Positions 45,774 to 54,682 of a DNA stretch of 64,000 bases are shown one piece after another. Each line of letters starts with the position of its first letter. The stretch's first letter is position 1. A program made the position numbers and the translations under genes. Under the pieces are notes generated by a model. The model worked only from the letters and a program-made list of their open reading frames with translations, did not search any database and was not told where the DNA came from. This stretch comes from Aliirhizobium smilacinae (GTDB taxonomy: Bacteria; Pseudomonadota; Alphaproteobacteria; Rhizobiales; Rhizobiaceae). The stretch lies in contig NZ_VDMN01000001.1 of NCBI RefSeq assembly GCF_006335145.1, positions 744,001 through 808,000 of the forward strand. Reading direction: 5' to 3'.

Positions 45774-45890
45774 CGCACCCTCCCTAAAATGTGAGCTTTT
45801 TTATCTTGTTGCAGCAAAGCGCGGACGTTGACGGGGATCAAGGAATATAATTCTGCCCGGCGCATCTTTCTGGAAACAAAGGAGGACGTC

Positions 45891-46319
45891 ATGGGAAGGA
45901 TGGCATTCGAGGAACATACAAGCATCTCGCGGCGGTTCTTGAGCTGGTGCGCAGAGGCTTGGTCAGCATCGGCGGAATCGGAGGAAATCGCCATGCTGGA
46001 CGAAGCAACGATACGGCAGATTTCCAAGGACTGCGCGATTGCACCGGATGACCTGCTGCAGCTGGTCAAGGCAGGGCCACACGCCGCCGATGAAATGATC
46101 GAGATGATGGGGGCACTCAACATCGACCAAAGCGACGTGGCCCTGCTGCATCCCGCTCTATACCGGGAAATGCAGCTCACTTGCAGCAAATGCAGGTCCA
46201 AGACCCGCTGTCGCCGCGACCTTGAAGCCGAGGTCGCAGGCCAGGAGTTTGTTGGCTATTGCGGTAACGCAGCAAGTCTCAACACGATGCGTGCGGATCC
46301 GGAACTGCTGCACGGCTGA
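45891..46319 (+). CDS. DUF6455-like protein with cysteine cluster
   Basis: A 142-residue protein. ATG 45891 is chosen because the near-perfect AAAGGAGG lies 5 bases upstream. The C-terminal quarter has a cysteine motif CSKCRSKTRCRRDL followed by FVGYCGNAASL, the pattern I associate with DUF6455 proteins and suggestive of metal or Fe-S binding. The N-terminal half is predicted helical without membrane segments. Function is unknown. It is divergent from metY and convergent with the CoA-binding gene, 5 bases apart. Confidence 0.8.
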   Translation: MGRMAFEEHTSISRRFLSWCAEAWSASAESEEIAMLDEATIRQISKDCAIAPDDLLQLVKAGPHAADEMIEMMGALNIDQSDVALLHPALYREMQLTCSKCRSKTRCRRDLEAEVAGQEFVGYCGNAASLNTMRADPELLHG

Positions 46320-46324
46320 CGCCG

Positions 46325-46753
46325 TCAGCCGACGAGCCTCGGATACTCTATAGCTGGGCAGCGGTTCATCACGACCTTGATACCCGCTGCCTCGGCCTTG
46401 GCGGCGGCGGCGTCGTCGCGTACCCCAAGCTGTGCCCAGATCGCGGCAGGCTGGGTTTTTAGTGCCAGCGCCTCGTCGACGACTCCGTCCAGATATTCCG
46501 GTGCGCGAAAGACGTCTATCAGGTCGATCGGTTCGGGAATGTCGGCAAGTGTGGCGTAGGTTTTGCGCCCGAGGATTTCCTTGCCCGCCTGCCCCGGATT
46601 GACGGGATGGACCGTATAACCGCGCGCGATAAGGAAACGCATGACGCCATAGCTCGGCCGATCCGGCTTAGGCGACGCTCCCAGAAGAGCGATCGTGCGG
46701 GTCTCCTTCAGGATCCCGGCGATATAGTCGTCTTCATAAAGATCATGGTTCAT
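46325..46753 (-). CDS. CoA-binding (YccU-like) protein
   Basis: A 142-residue Rossmann-fold protein of the CoA_binding_2 family. IALLGASPKPDRPSYGVMRFL is the nucleotide-binding turn, and YTVHPVNPGQAGKEILGRKTYATLADIPEPIDLIDVFR and the end CPAIEYPRL are conserved. ATG 46753 has GGGAG 8 bases upstream. Family members bind CoA but have no firmly assigned reaction. It is sometimes neighbour to metY in rhizobia, as here, which might imply a sulfur-related role; that is inference. Confidence 0.9.
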   Translation of the reverse strand: MNHDLYEDDYIAGILKETRTIALLGASPKPDRPSYGVMRFLIARGYTVHPVNPGQAGKEILGRKTYATLADIPEPIDLIDVFRAPEYLDGVVDEALALKTQPAAIWAQLGVRDDAAAAKAEAAGIKVVMNRCPAIEYPRLVG

Positions 46754-47046
46754 ATGCGGCACTCCCAAACGTTGCCTTGGCCTGTTCGGCTGTCTGTCCG
46801 CTTATGTAGTCTTTCGGGGCGGCCCTCGCCAATATCCATGTGATAGAGACAGCGCTTCACATAGTCGCTGATGCCGACCTCAGGATCTTAGCAGGGATCA
46901 GCATTATTTGTTTCCGGAACATTCCAGTTTTGTTCCTGCCATATTAGACACACCTTATATCTTAATGAAAATTTACTAATATTAACTTGCGGCATCCCAT
47001 CCGTGTCTCGGCCGGACAAGAGGAAACAAGCCGGGCGATGGATTTT

Positions 47047-47070
47047 TTGTGGTATCGATATACCCCACAA
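47047..47070. repeat. Inverted repeat upstream of the rplM promoter
   Basis: TTGTGGTAT pairs with ATACC(CC)ACAA around CGAT: 9 bases on the left arm, with a 2-base bulge on the right. It ends about 50 bases before the -35 element and could be a regulator site. Confidence 0.35.
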
Positions 47071-47122
47071 ACAAGCCATTGTTTTTGTTATGTTTATTTT
47101 TCAAATCCATTAGCAGACAAAG

Positions 47123-47151
47123 TTGACCGTTTTTCCTCATCACGCTATAAG
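47123..47151 (+). promoter_or_regulatory. Sigma-70 promoter of rplM-rpsI
   Basis: TTGACC (47123-47128), a 17-base spacer, TATAAG (47146-47151): a near-consensus housekeeping promoter. Transcription should start near 47158, leaving a leader of about 120 bases. Confidence 0.75.
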
Positions 47152-47276
47152 CGCGCCAGATTGCGGACCTTAACGGGCCCGCTTTCTTTTTGGCGTCGTC
47201 AAGACAGTCAATTCAAGCAACAAGAAACGCCTTGGTGACCGGTTTCGGTCCTGAGGACCAAACGAAAGAGAAAACC

Positions 47277-47741
47277 ATGTCTACCTTCGTTCAGAAGCCT
47301 GCAGAGGTGGAGAAGAAGTGGGTGATCATCGACGCCGAAGGGCTCGTTGTCGGCCGCCTCGCCACCCTCGTTGCCAACCGTCTGCGCGGCAAGCACAAGG
47401 CTACCTACACCCCGCACGTTGACGACGGCGACAACGTCATCATCATCAACGCTGAAAAGTGCGTCCTCACCGGCAAGAAGTACACCGACAAGAAGTACTA
47501 CTGGCACACCGGTTACCCGGGCGGCATCAAGGAGCGTACTGCACGCGCCATCATCGAAGGCCGCTTCCCGGAGCGCGTTATCGAGAAGGCCATCGAGCGC
47601 ATGGTCCCGCGCGGCCCGCTCGGACGTCGCCAGATGAAGAACCTGCGCGTTTACGCCGGCTCGAACCATCCTCATGAAGCACAGCAGCCGGTCGCTCTCG
47701 ACGTGGCTTCGCTGAACAGCAAGAACACAAGGAGCGCCTGA
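47277..47741 (+). CDS. rplM: 50S ribosomal protein L13
   Basis: A 154-residue ribosomal protein. [16 protein letters not shown] at the N-terminus, [23 protein letters not shown] and the signature [21 protein letters not shown] are all typical. ATG 47277 gives the standard alphaproteobacterial start MSTFVQKP. It is followed after 2 bases by rpsI, the universal L13-S9 pair, driven by the strong promoter upstream. Confidence 0.98.
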   Translation: MSTFVQKPAEVEKKWVIIDAEGLVVGRLATLVANRLRGKHKATYTPHVDDGDNVIIINAEKCVLTGKKYTDKKYYWHTGYPGGIKERTARAIIEGRFPERVIEKAIERMVPRGPLGRRQMKNLRVYAGSNHPHEAQQPVALDVASLNSKNTRSA

Positions 47742-47743
47742 TA

Positions 47744-48211
47744 ATGGCCGATCTTTCCTCTTTGAAGGACCTCGCTCCGGCTGAAGGCCAGGCAGCACCG
47801 GTTCACGTCCGTAAGGTCGATGCGCAGGGTCGCTCCTACGCAACCGGCAAGCGCAAGAACGCCATTGCCCGCGTCTGGGTCAAGGCCGGCTCCGGCAAGA
47901 TCGTTGTCAACGGCAAGGACTTTACCGCGTATTTCGCACGCCCGGTCCTTCAGATGATCCTGCAGCAGCCGCTGGTTTCGGCTGCCCGCACCGGTCAGTT
48001 CGACATCATCGCAACCGTCACTGGCGGTGGTCTTTCCGGTCAGGCCGGCGCTGTTCGTCACGGCGTCTCCAAGGCTCTCACCTACTTCGAGCCTGGCCTG
48101 CGTCCGGTCCTGAAGAAGGGTGGCTTCCTGACCCGCGACAGCCGCGTCGTCGAACGTAAGAAGTACGGTAAGGCCAAGGCTCGCCGGTCCTTCCAGTTCT
48201 CCAAGCGTTAA
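47744..48211 (+). CDS. rpsI: 30S ribosomal protein S9
   Basis: A 155-residue ribosomal protein with the conserved [36 protein letters not shown] and the C-terminus [17 protein letters not shown], whose basic tail reaches the P-site tRNA. AAGGAG precedes the start. The N-terminal 35 residues ([18 protein letters not shown]) are the extension seen in alphaproteobacteria. It is the last gene of the operon before a strong terminator. Confidence 0.98.
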   Translation: MADLSSLKDLAPAEGQAAPVHVRKVDAQGRSYATGKRKNAIARVWVKAGSGKIVVNGKDFTAYFARPVLQMILQQPLVSAARTGQFDIIATVTGGGLSGQAGAVRHGVSKALTYFEPGLRPVLKKGGFLTRDSRVVERKKYGKAKARRSFQFSKR

Positions 48212-48235
48212 TCGCTTTCGGATTTATGCTTTTCG

Positions 48236-48263
48236 AAAGGCGGGGCTTCGGCTCCGCCTTTTT
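48236..48263 (+). terminator. Rho-independent terminator of rplM-rpsI
   Basis: Arms AAAGGCGGGGC (48236-48246) and GCTCCGCCTTT (48251-48261) with one G-U pair around a TTCG tetraloop, then a T-run. Confidence 0.92.
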
Positions 48264-48363
48264 CGTTTTGCATCCGGCGAAAAACTCGCAGCGTGTGGAC
48301 AAAAAATGCCGCCCCCATTTTCGGGAGGGCGGCGGCCAGAAGCGACGAGGCAGGAGCTTTCCG

Positions 48364-49623
48364 TCAGTTTATCAGCCTCACGGAACCTGGACCGGAGCCG
48401 GAACCAGACTGGCCGCTCGAAGACCCTCCTTCGTAAGGCTCGATGTCCCAGTTGGAAGAGTTCATGATCATCGTGTTGACGACCATGTTGATGCGGCTCG
48501 TCTGGTTCGTCTTCGAATTATAGGTAACGTCGCGGTTCGGCAGGTAGATGATGCCGCTTAGCGTCTCACTCACCGATCCGTTGAATATATACTGCTGTTT
48601 GTTCGAATTGTTCGATGCGCTGGCGGTTGCCTCGAACATCAAGATTCCACCGTATACGCCCGTGGTGGGGGCCGACGCATTGAAGGTCAGGCCACCATTG
48701 GCGCGGATCTCGCTATAGACGTCCGGGAAAAAGAAGGTGACGCCCTCGGCGGAAACAGTCGCACCGGAATTGATGATCATACGCCCCTTGATGATGTGGA
48801 GGCCGGGCGCGAAGGTTACCTTCGGGCTTCCGTTAAACGTCACGTCACAATGCATGCCGGGCTTCAATGTAAAACTCGTGCCCGAAGGCACGCCTGATGT
48901 CTCGCATTTCGAAGGGAGCGTCGGCTCCGGCATCGCGCCTGCATAAGGGTCACCGGAAGCAGCACAGCCGGTCAGCAGGTTCGTGAGAGTGCCACCATTC
49001 TTGATATAGTTCGTGCCCTTGACGCAGAAGCGCGGTGTTTCGATCTTCGCACCGGCGTTCATAATGAATGCCGGGGCCGACGTGGAAAGAACGTCGATGC
49101 CGCATTTTTCGGATTTCACGTTTGCGCCGGAATTGATCAGCACGGCTTGCGAGGCATTGCCAAGCACATGGATGCAGGCTTCGGCCGCGCTGTTGGTCTC
49201 TCCTGCGGACTTGGTTTTTGCCATCGCCGTCGCGGTGACCACCAGCTTGAAGCTGTCGATACCGACAATGCCAAGAAAAGAGTTCGGCGCCATGTAGGTG
49301 TAGGTGCCAGACACGCTGCCATCGCTGTTGTTGGTCACCACGAGAGGGTTTTCACCCGCGCCATTAGATATGGCAGGCAAGAACCCCGCAGCGGTGGCAA
49401 ACCGCTTGGTGGTGTCGCTCTGGCCAGCTGCCGCGAGTATCCCGGCATCGAGCTGCCCCTGGATCCTGCTCCGCTCAAAATAGGCAGAAGACGCATCGAC
49501 GGCACCGCCGCCTGCCACGATCAGGACCGGCAGCATGACTGCCGTGGCTATGGCAAAATTCCCACCCCGATCCGCGCCTAATCTGCGCCCGTTAGCCAAG
49601 AAAACATTAAAAAATGCTAACAT
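48364..49623 (-). CDS. TadE/TadG-like pilus-associated protein (orphan)
   Basis: A 419-residue protein with one N-terminal membrane helix in the TadE/G layout (GADRGGNFAIATAVMLPVLIVAGGGAVDASSAYFERSRIQG). The remainder, rich in Asn, Ser, Gly and Thr, carries repeated INSGA / MNAGA / IKNGGT segments spaced about 20-30 residues, suggesting a beta-helix, and ends in a Gly/Ser-rich tail (SSSGQSGSGSGPG). ATG 49623 is preferred over TTG 49632. TadG homologues contribute to Flp/Tad pilus assembly, but no other tad gene lies here, so it may be an independent surface protein. Confidence 0.82.
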   Translation of the reverse strand: MLAFFNVFLANGRRLGADRGGNFAIATAVMLPVLIVAGGGAVDASSAYFERSRIQGQLDAGILAAAGQSDTTKRFATAAGFLPAISNGAGENPLVVTNNSDGSVSGTYTYMAPNSFLGIVGIDSFKLVVTATAMAKTKSAGETNSAAEACIHVLGNASQAVLINSGANVKSEKCGIDVLSTSAPAFIMNAGAKIETPRFCVKGTNYIKNGGTLTNLLTGCAASGDPYAGAMPEPTLPSKCETSGVPSGTSFTLKPGMHCDVTFNGSPKVTFAPGLHIIKGRMIINSGATVSAEGVTFFFPDVYSEIRANGGLTFNASAPTTGVYGGILMFEATASASNNSNKQQYIFNGSVSETLSGIIYLPNRDVTYNSKTNQTSRINMVVNTMIMNSSNWDIEPYEGGSSSGQSGSGSGPGSVRLIN

Positions 49624-49885
49624 TATCAACAATCACCCCGAAATCATGACAGAGTGTCCGAATAGCGCGAGAGCCTTTAAATGTGCCTGAATGAAATATC
49701 TAGGATTGTCTCGTTCATCACCTGTTAGCCATGCCAGGCTCCCGCAGCGCTTAAATCGCGCCTCCTTTACCCGCATGAGATCGGGTTCCGGCACTCTCTG
49801 GGCAATCGATCAACAATTGAGATTTGCCTATTACGCCGACGTGGCCAACATGCGGGAATCGATCAAAACCGAGAGACGATCTGCC

Positions 49886-50230
49886 ATGTCGAGCACGCCC
49901 ACTTCCCCTTACGCCCGCTTGCCGGAACCGCCCTATTACGTCGTCGCCTTTTCCTCCAGTCGTACCGAGGGTGATCGTGGCTACGACACTATGGCCGATG
50001 CGATGGTGGAGCTTGCCAGCCAGCAGCCGGGATTTCTCGGCGTCGAAAGTGCGCGCGGCATTGACGGGTTCGGAATTACCAATTCCTATTGGAAGGACGA
50101 AGACAGCATCAGGGCATGGAAGACCGTCGTCTCTCATGCAGCAGCTCAGAAACTGGGCCGAGAGCGCTGGTACGAGGACTATCAAGTGCGGATCGCGCGG
50201 GTGGAGCGGGCCTACGGGTTCGAAAGATAG
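49886..50230 (+). CDS. Antibiotic-biosynthesis-monooxygenase-fold protein
   Basis: A 114-residue ABM/dabb-like ferredoxin fold: YYVVAFSSSRTEGDRGYDTMADAMVELASQQPGFLGVESAR...GFGITNSYWKDEDSIRAWKTVVSHAAAQKLGRERWYEDYQVRIARVER. The PGFLG and the W and H residues are conserved in the YgiN-like group. Function ranges from heme oxygenases to quinol monooxygenases; none can be assigned. ATG 49886 is chosen as the last start before the domain; 49850 is possible. It ends 8 bases before the agmatinase gene, so they are probably co-transcribed. Confidence 0.85.
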   Translation: MSSTPTSPYARLPEPPYYVVAFSSSRTEGDRGYDTMADAMVELASQQPGFLGVESARGIDGFGITNSYWKDEDSIRAWKTVVSHAAAQKLGRERWYEDYQVRIARVERAYGFER

Positions 50231-50238
50231 GATAGAGA

Positions 50239-51189
50239 ATGGCGAGCAAATCGATCGATAACGCCTTTAATGCCAAATCCCTGCGGGGTGCAGCGACCGA
50301 TCCGACCTATGCGGGCGCCCTCTCCTTCATGCGGCGGCGCTATTCCAAGGAGATCGATGGCGCCGATGTGGTGGTGCTCGGTATCCCCTTCGATGCAGCT
50401 GTCTCCAACCGACCCGGCGCCCGATTCGGGCCGCAGGCGATCCGCCGTGCTTCGGCAATCTTCGATAACGACCCGCAATATCCGTTTTCACGCGACCTGT
50501 TCGAGGCGATGACTGTGGTCGATTATGGCGACGTGCTACTCGACTACGGCAATCATCAGAGGACACCCGAACTGATCGAGGAGACGGCGGCGAAGATCAT
50601 CGCATCGGTGACTTTCCTGCTGTCGCTCGGCGGCGACCATTTCATCACCTGGCCGCTGCTCAAGGCCCATGCCGAAAAACATGGGCCCCTCGCCCTTGTG
50701 CATTTCGACGCCCATCAAGATACCTGGGACGACGACGGCGAACGGATCGACCATGGCTCGTTTGTCGCCCGTGCGGTGCGCGAAGGCGTCATCGACGCGG
50801 CACATTCGATCCAGATCGGCATCCGCACCCATGCACCCGAGGATTTCGGCATAAAAATCCTGCACGGCTACGATGTCGAGGATATGGGCGCGCAGCAGAT
50901 CGCCGATGCGATCCTCGCGCATGTCGGCGACCGGCCGGTCTATCTCACCTTCGATATCGATTGCCTCGACCCGGCGTTTGCACCCGGCACCGGCACCCCT
51001 GTTGCCGGCGGGCCATCGAGCGCAAGGATCCTCTCCGTGCTGCGCAAGCTTGGAGGACTGGATATCCGCGGTGCCGACGTGGTGGAGGTGGCGCCGGCCT
51101 ATGATCATGCGGATATCACCGCCATTGCCGGGGCAAGTGTTGCAATGTATATGCTCGGGCTCAGAGCCGAGCGTCTGGCCCGGCTTTAA
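50239..51189 (+). CDS. speB: Agmatinase (ureohydrolase)
   Basis: A 316-residue Mn-dependent ureohydrolase that splits agmatine into putrescine and urea. The three metal motifs are present: LGGDHFITWP, HFDAHQDTWDD, and FDIDCLDPAFAPGTGTP. AGGA lies 6 bases before the ATG. Members of this family also hydrolyse guanidinobutyrate or arginine, so the exact substrate is not fixed by these motifs. It precedes argC in the same direction, which keeps arginine and polyamine functions together. Confidence 0.92.
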   Translation: MASKSIDNAFNAKSLRGAATDPTYAGALSFMRRRYSKEIDGADVVVLGIPFDAAVSNRPGARFGPQAIRRASAIFDNDPQYPFSRDLFEAMTVVDYGDVLLDYGNHQRTPELIEETAAKIIASVTFLLSLGGDHFITWPLLKAHAEKHGPLALVHFDAHQDTWDDDGERIDHGSFVARAVREGVIDAAHSIQIGIRTHAPEDFGIKILHGYDVEDMGAQQIADAILAHVGDRPVYLTFDIDCLDPAFAPGTGTPVAGGPSSARILSVLRKLGGLDIRGADVVEVAPAYDHADITAIAGASVAMYMLGLRAERLARL

Positions 51190-51262
51190 CAAACTGATTC
51201 AAAAGGCTGGTAAAGTGATTCCAGCTTCCTATCCAAGGCACTGATTTAACAGGACAAAGGCA

Positions 51263-52195
51263 ATGACAGCAAAGATCTTCATCGATGGCGAACACGGTAC
51301 TACGGGATTGCAGATCCGCACCCGCATGGCCGGCCGCCGCGACGTCGAGCTTCTGTCGATCCCGGAAGCCGAGCGGCGCAACGCCGCCATGCGCGAAGAC
51401 CTGCTCAACAGCGCCGATATTGCCATCCTTTGCCTGCCGGACGACGCTTCCAAGGAAGCCGTCTCGATGCTGTCCGGCAACAACAGCGTACGGATCATCG
51501 ACACATCGACCGCCTACCGGATCGCGCCCGACTGGGCCTATGGTTTTGCCGAGATGGACAAGGCGCAGGCCGACAAGATCAAGGCTGCCCGCCATGTGGC
51601 CAATCCGGGCTGCTACCCGACCGGTGCGATCGGCGTCATCCGGCCGCTCAGGGCCGCCGGCATCCTACCCGACGGATATCCGGTCTCGGTCAATGCGGTC
51701 TCCGGTTATACCGGCGGCGGCAAGCAGATGATCGGCCAAATGGAAGACCAGTCCCGCGAAGACGCGATCCCCGCCAATAATTTCCTCTATGGCCTGACGC
51801 TCAAGCACAAGCATGTGCCAGAGATGAAGACGCATGGCCTGCTTGACCGCGCTCCCATCTTTTCGCCGTCGGTCGGCCGCTTCGCTCAGGGCATGATCGT
51901 GCAGGTGCCGCTGTTCCTCGACGACCTCAAGGACGGCGCGACGATCGAGGGCATTCATTCCGCACTCGTTGCGCATTATGCCGGCCAGGATATCGTCACC
52001 GTCGTGCCGCTCGAAGAAAGTGCAAAGCTTGGGCGGGTCGATGCGGAAGAACTCGTCAATACCGATAGGATGAAGCTCTTCGTGTTCGGCACGCCGGGTG
52101 GTGCGCATGTCAATCTCGTGGCGCTGCTCGACAATCTCGGCAAGGGCGCTTCGGGCGCTGCCGTGCAGAACATGGACCTGATGCTGTCTGCCTGA
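51263..52195 (+). CDS. argC: N-acetyl-gamma-glutamyl-phosphate reductase (short type)
   Basis: A 310-residue arginine-pathway enzyme that reduces N-acetylglutamyl phosphate to the semialdehyde with NADPH. The N-terminal [10 protein letters not shown] binds the cofactor and C117 in [10 protein letters not shown] is the thiolate nucleophile; the start [15 protein letters not shown] matches the type 2 ArgC of alphaproteobacteria, shorter than the 345-residue type 1. Its stop overlaps the start of the kinase gene (ATGA), implying translational coupling. Confidence 0.96.
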   Translation: MTAKIFIDGEHGTTGLQIRTRMAGRRDVELLSIPEAERRNAAMREDLLNSADIAILCLPDDASKEAVSMLSGNNSVRIIDTSTAYRIAPDWAYGFAEMDKAQADKIKAARHVANPGCYPTGAIGVIRPLRAAGILPDGYPVSVNAVSGYTGGGKQMIGQMEDQSREDAIPANNFLYGLTLKHKHVPEMKTHGLLDRAPIFSPSVGRFAQGMIVQVPLFLDDLKDGATIEGIHSALVAHYAGQDIVTVVPLEESAKLGRVDAEELVNTDRMKLFVFGTPGGAHVNLVALLDNLGKGASGAAVQNMDLMLSA

Positions 52196-53073
52196 TGACA
52201 GGTTCGGCCCCATCCCTTCCCACAGAACTTGTGGAACGATGGGACATCCAGTCCGCCGAACTGATCGCGGATACCCGCACCAGCTACGTCCATCGCGTCC
52301 GTCGCCGCGATGGCTCACAGGCGATCACCAAACAGTTGAAACCGGAGGGGCTGCACGAACTTTCCGGCATCGACTTTCTCGATTGGCGAAAGGGTCACGG
52401 GAGTGTCCGGCTTCTGGACCGCCTGCGCACATGCTGTCTTCTTGAAGACGCAGGCACACTTATGCTGAAGGATTATCGTCTTGAGCATGGAGAGGACGCG
52501 GCCAACAGCATTATCCTGTCCGTTCTGAGTGAGATGCACTCGACCTCAGCGGACATTCCGCCGGATAGCCTAGTCCCGCTGAGGCGGCATTTCCAATCGT
52601 TATTCGAGCGGGCCTCAAAAGAAGACAATGCCGATCTCTCAGCCGCCCTTACCTACAGCGCATGCATCGCAGACGAATTGCTTTCATTCCAGACCGACAT
52701 TCGTCCGCTCCATGGTGATCTGCATCATGAGAACATCGTCAGCGGCTCAGAGCGAGGATGGCTTGCCATCGATCCTCAAGGGCTTTTGGGTGATCCTGCC
52801 TATGATGTCGCCAATGTCTTCGGCAACCCGGATGGCGCGTTTGCCGAGATCATCGATCCCCGAAGGATCATCCGGCTTCTCGGACTGTTCGCACCGGCCA
52901 TCGGCTGCGACCGGGAAAAAATCCTGCGCTACGCGATCGCGCATGCAGGGCTTTCGATCTGCTGGTCGCTGGAAGGCGGAGACAGGATTTCAGGAAAAGG
53001 CAACGCGATGGAGCGCTTTGCCTTCCTGAAGGTTGCGAAACGCCTGCTCGACGAGCGTGCTTTCAGCTCCTGA
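52195..53073 (+). CDS. Aminoglycoside/hydroxyurea phosphotransferase-family kinase
   Basis: A 292-residue kinase-fold protein of the APH(6)/hydroxyurea group. The catalytic loop is [12 protein letters not shown] and the metal-binding DFG equivalent is [16 protein letters not shown]; the N-terminal lobe lacks a strong glycine loop, as is normal for the group. Known members phosphorylate streptomycin or hydroxyurea, but chromosomal homologues may act on metabolites. It overlaps argC by 4 bases and the convergent COX15 gene by 11 bases. Resistance should not be assumed. Confidence 0.88.
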   Translation: MTGSAPSLPTELVERWDIQSAELIADTRTSYVHRVRRRDGSQAITKQLKPEGLHELSGIDFLDWRKGHGSVRLLDRLRTCCLLEDAGTLMLKDYRLEHGEDAANSIILSVLSEMHSTSADIPPDSLVPLRRHFQSLFERASKEDNADLSAALTYSACIADELLSFQTDIRPLHGDLHHENIVSGSERGWLAIDPQGLLGDPAYDVANVFGNPDGAFAEIIDPRRIIRLLGLFAPAIGCDREKILRYAIAHAGLSICWSLEGGDRISGKGNAMERFAFLKVAKRLLDERAFSS

Positions 53074-54163
53074 CCTCGATTGCCGTTTCCCGCTTATATT
53101 CGCCGAAGAAGGCCCGGAAATGTGCAACGGCAAAACCGAGCACGATCAGCGCCATGCCCTGATGGGCGAGCGCCATATCGAGCGGCACCTGAAAGATGAG
53201 TGTCGAAATGCCGATTACCGCCTGAATGGACACGAGGATGAACAGCAGCACAGCACGGCGGGCATGGGTTGTCGCCGGCGCTTTCGACAGCGAGACGATC
53301 ATGTGCAGGAAGACGACGACCAGGAGCACATAAGCGCCGCAGCGGTGCACGAACTGAACCGTCTTGGGGTTTTCGAAGAGATTGATCCACCAGGGGTTCT
53401 GGATGAACAGGTCACCGGGAATGAAGGCACCGTCCATCATCGGCCATGTATTGTAGCTCAAGCCCGCATCGAGACCGGCGACAAGCGCACCGAGATAGAT
53501 CTGGAACAGCACGAGAAAGGCGATTCCGCCGGCCGCCCATTTCGACTTGTCCGTGGGTGCGCGGTCCTTCGTATGCGACGCCAGCCCGCGCATGATCCAC
53601 ACACAGGCGGAAAAGATCAGACAGGCGATGACGAGATGGGTGGCGAGGCGGTATTGCGAAACGCTCGTCAGCTTGGTGAGGCCGGACGAGACCATCCACC
53701 AGCCGATAAAACCCTGAAAACCACCGAGCGCCAATGTGCCGACCAAGGGCAAACGGACGCGCTTTTCGATACGGCCGGTCAGCCAGAAGAAGGCGAGCGG
53801 CAGCGCGAATATGATACCAATCGAACGGGCGAGAAACCGGTGCGCCCATTCCCACCAGAAGATCGACTTGAACTCCTCGACGGTCATATGGCTGTTGAGC
53901 AGCTGGTATTGCGGAATACGCTGGTATAGCTCGAATTCCTCCTGCCATTCCGCAGCATTGAGCGGCGGGATGACGCCGTGGATCGGCTTCCATTCGGTGA
54001 TCGAAAGGCCGCTGTCAGTCAGCCGCGTGGCGCCACCGACAAGGACAAGACAGAAGAGCGTGAAGATGACGACGCCGAGCCAGATGCGGACCGCCTTGCG
54101 GTTACGGTCGAGCCGCCCGGTTTCGCGTGTCGCTTCGATGATGATTGTGTCGGTTGCCGACAT
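53063..54163 (-). CDS. ctaA: Heme A synthase (COX15/CtaA)
   Basis: A 366-residue inner-membrane enzyme that converts heme O to heme A for aa3-type cytochrome oxidase. It shows the eight-helix layout and the heme-ligand histidine regions, including EWAHRFLAR and QFVHRCGAY, plus [21 protein letters not shown] 54163 is chosen because AGGAG lies 8 bases upstream; ATG 54181 lacks one. Its 3' end overlaps the kinase gene by 11 bases. The DUF2842 gene is divergent, a common rhizobial arrangement. Confidence 0.95.
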   Translation of the reverse strand: MSATDTIIIEATRETGRLDRNRKAVRIWLGVVIFTLFCLVLVGGATRLTDSGLSITEWKPIHGVIPPLNAAEWQEEFELYQRIPQYQLLNSHMTVEEFKSIFWWEWAHRFLARSIGIIFALPLAFFWLTGRIEKRVRLPLVGTLALGGFQGFIGWWMVSSGLTKLTSVSQYRLATHLVIACLIFSACVWIMRGLASHTKDRAPTDKSKWAAGGIAFLVLFQIYLGALVAGLDAGLSYNTWPMMDGAFIPGDLFIQNPWWINLFENPKTVQFVHRCGAYVLLVVVFLHMIVSLSKAPATTHARRAVLLFILVSIQAVIGISTLIFQVPLDMALAHQGMALIVLGFAVAHFRAFFGEYKRETAIEVRS

Positions 54164-54362
54164 GGTGACGACTCCTGCCATTGATGGCCTGGTTCGGGCC
54201 GCTCATGGGGTGCGCATCGGCCCGTCATTTATGAGACAACGCGCCGCTGTGGCACATCGTCTCCGGTTCCCACGTTGATTTGCCTCATGGACCGGTGCAA
54301 AACAAGCCCCAAGGCTTTGCGGCATCCGGTCGCGGCCACGAGGGGCATGGGGAGGACGTCTG

Positions 54363-54572
54363 GTGCCGCGTTGGAGAAGTTTTGTCGGTACCATTCTCAT
54401 TATCGTGCTTGTGATCACCTATGCGCTTGCCGCAACGACGATTGCAACGCTGACGCTCGCCACCTCGCCTTGGTGGGTGCATTTCCTCTACTTCCTGCTA
54501 TCCGGCCTGCTCTGGATCCTGCCGGCGATGCTGATCATCAAATGGATGGCCGGCCCGAGACCGAAGCGGTAG
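54363..54572 (+). CDS. DUF2842-family small membrane protein
   Basis: A 69-residue protein with two membrane helices (about 7-29 and 38-61) separated by TSPWWVHF, ending in KWMAGPRPKR, matching DUF2842. The start is GTG behind GGGAGGA. Function is unknown; its constant place next to COX15 hints at a respiratory or membrane role. Confidence 0.88.
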   Translation: MPRWRSFVGTILIIVLVITYALAATTIATLTLATSPWWVHFLYFLLSGLLWILPAMLIIKWMAGPRPKR

Positions 54573-54682
54573 CCGTACACCGCGGGTTAACCAGACCCGG
54601 CGCTTCCGTGCCGTTCGTTGGCCTCATAAACGCATTCTTCGTGCTCACCGGCCAATATATCGATCGGCATATTGGGTGGTGA

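Larger units (their letters stand above)
46754..47276 (+). promoter_or_regulatory. Upstream region of the rplM-rpsI operon
   Basis: A 523-base gap. The left half (46754-46990) shows no gene. It becomes AT-rich around 46940-46985. An inverted repeat at 47047-47070 and a strong promoter at 47123-47151 precede a leader of about 120 bases before rplM. No tRNA or known ribosomal leader motif was recognised. Confidence 0.5.

Noticed and set aside
45774..45890. Possible SAM-II riboswitch upstream of metY
   Set aside because: A GATAAAAAAGCTC stretch after GCTGCAAC recalls the SAM-II core, but the required UGAUUU segment and matching P1 stem are missing.
52195..53073. Aminoglycoside resistance gene
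   Set aside because: Only fold-level motifs are visible and the genomic context is arginine metabolism, so a resistance label is not justified.
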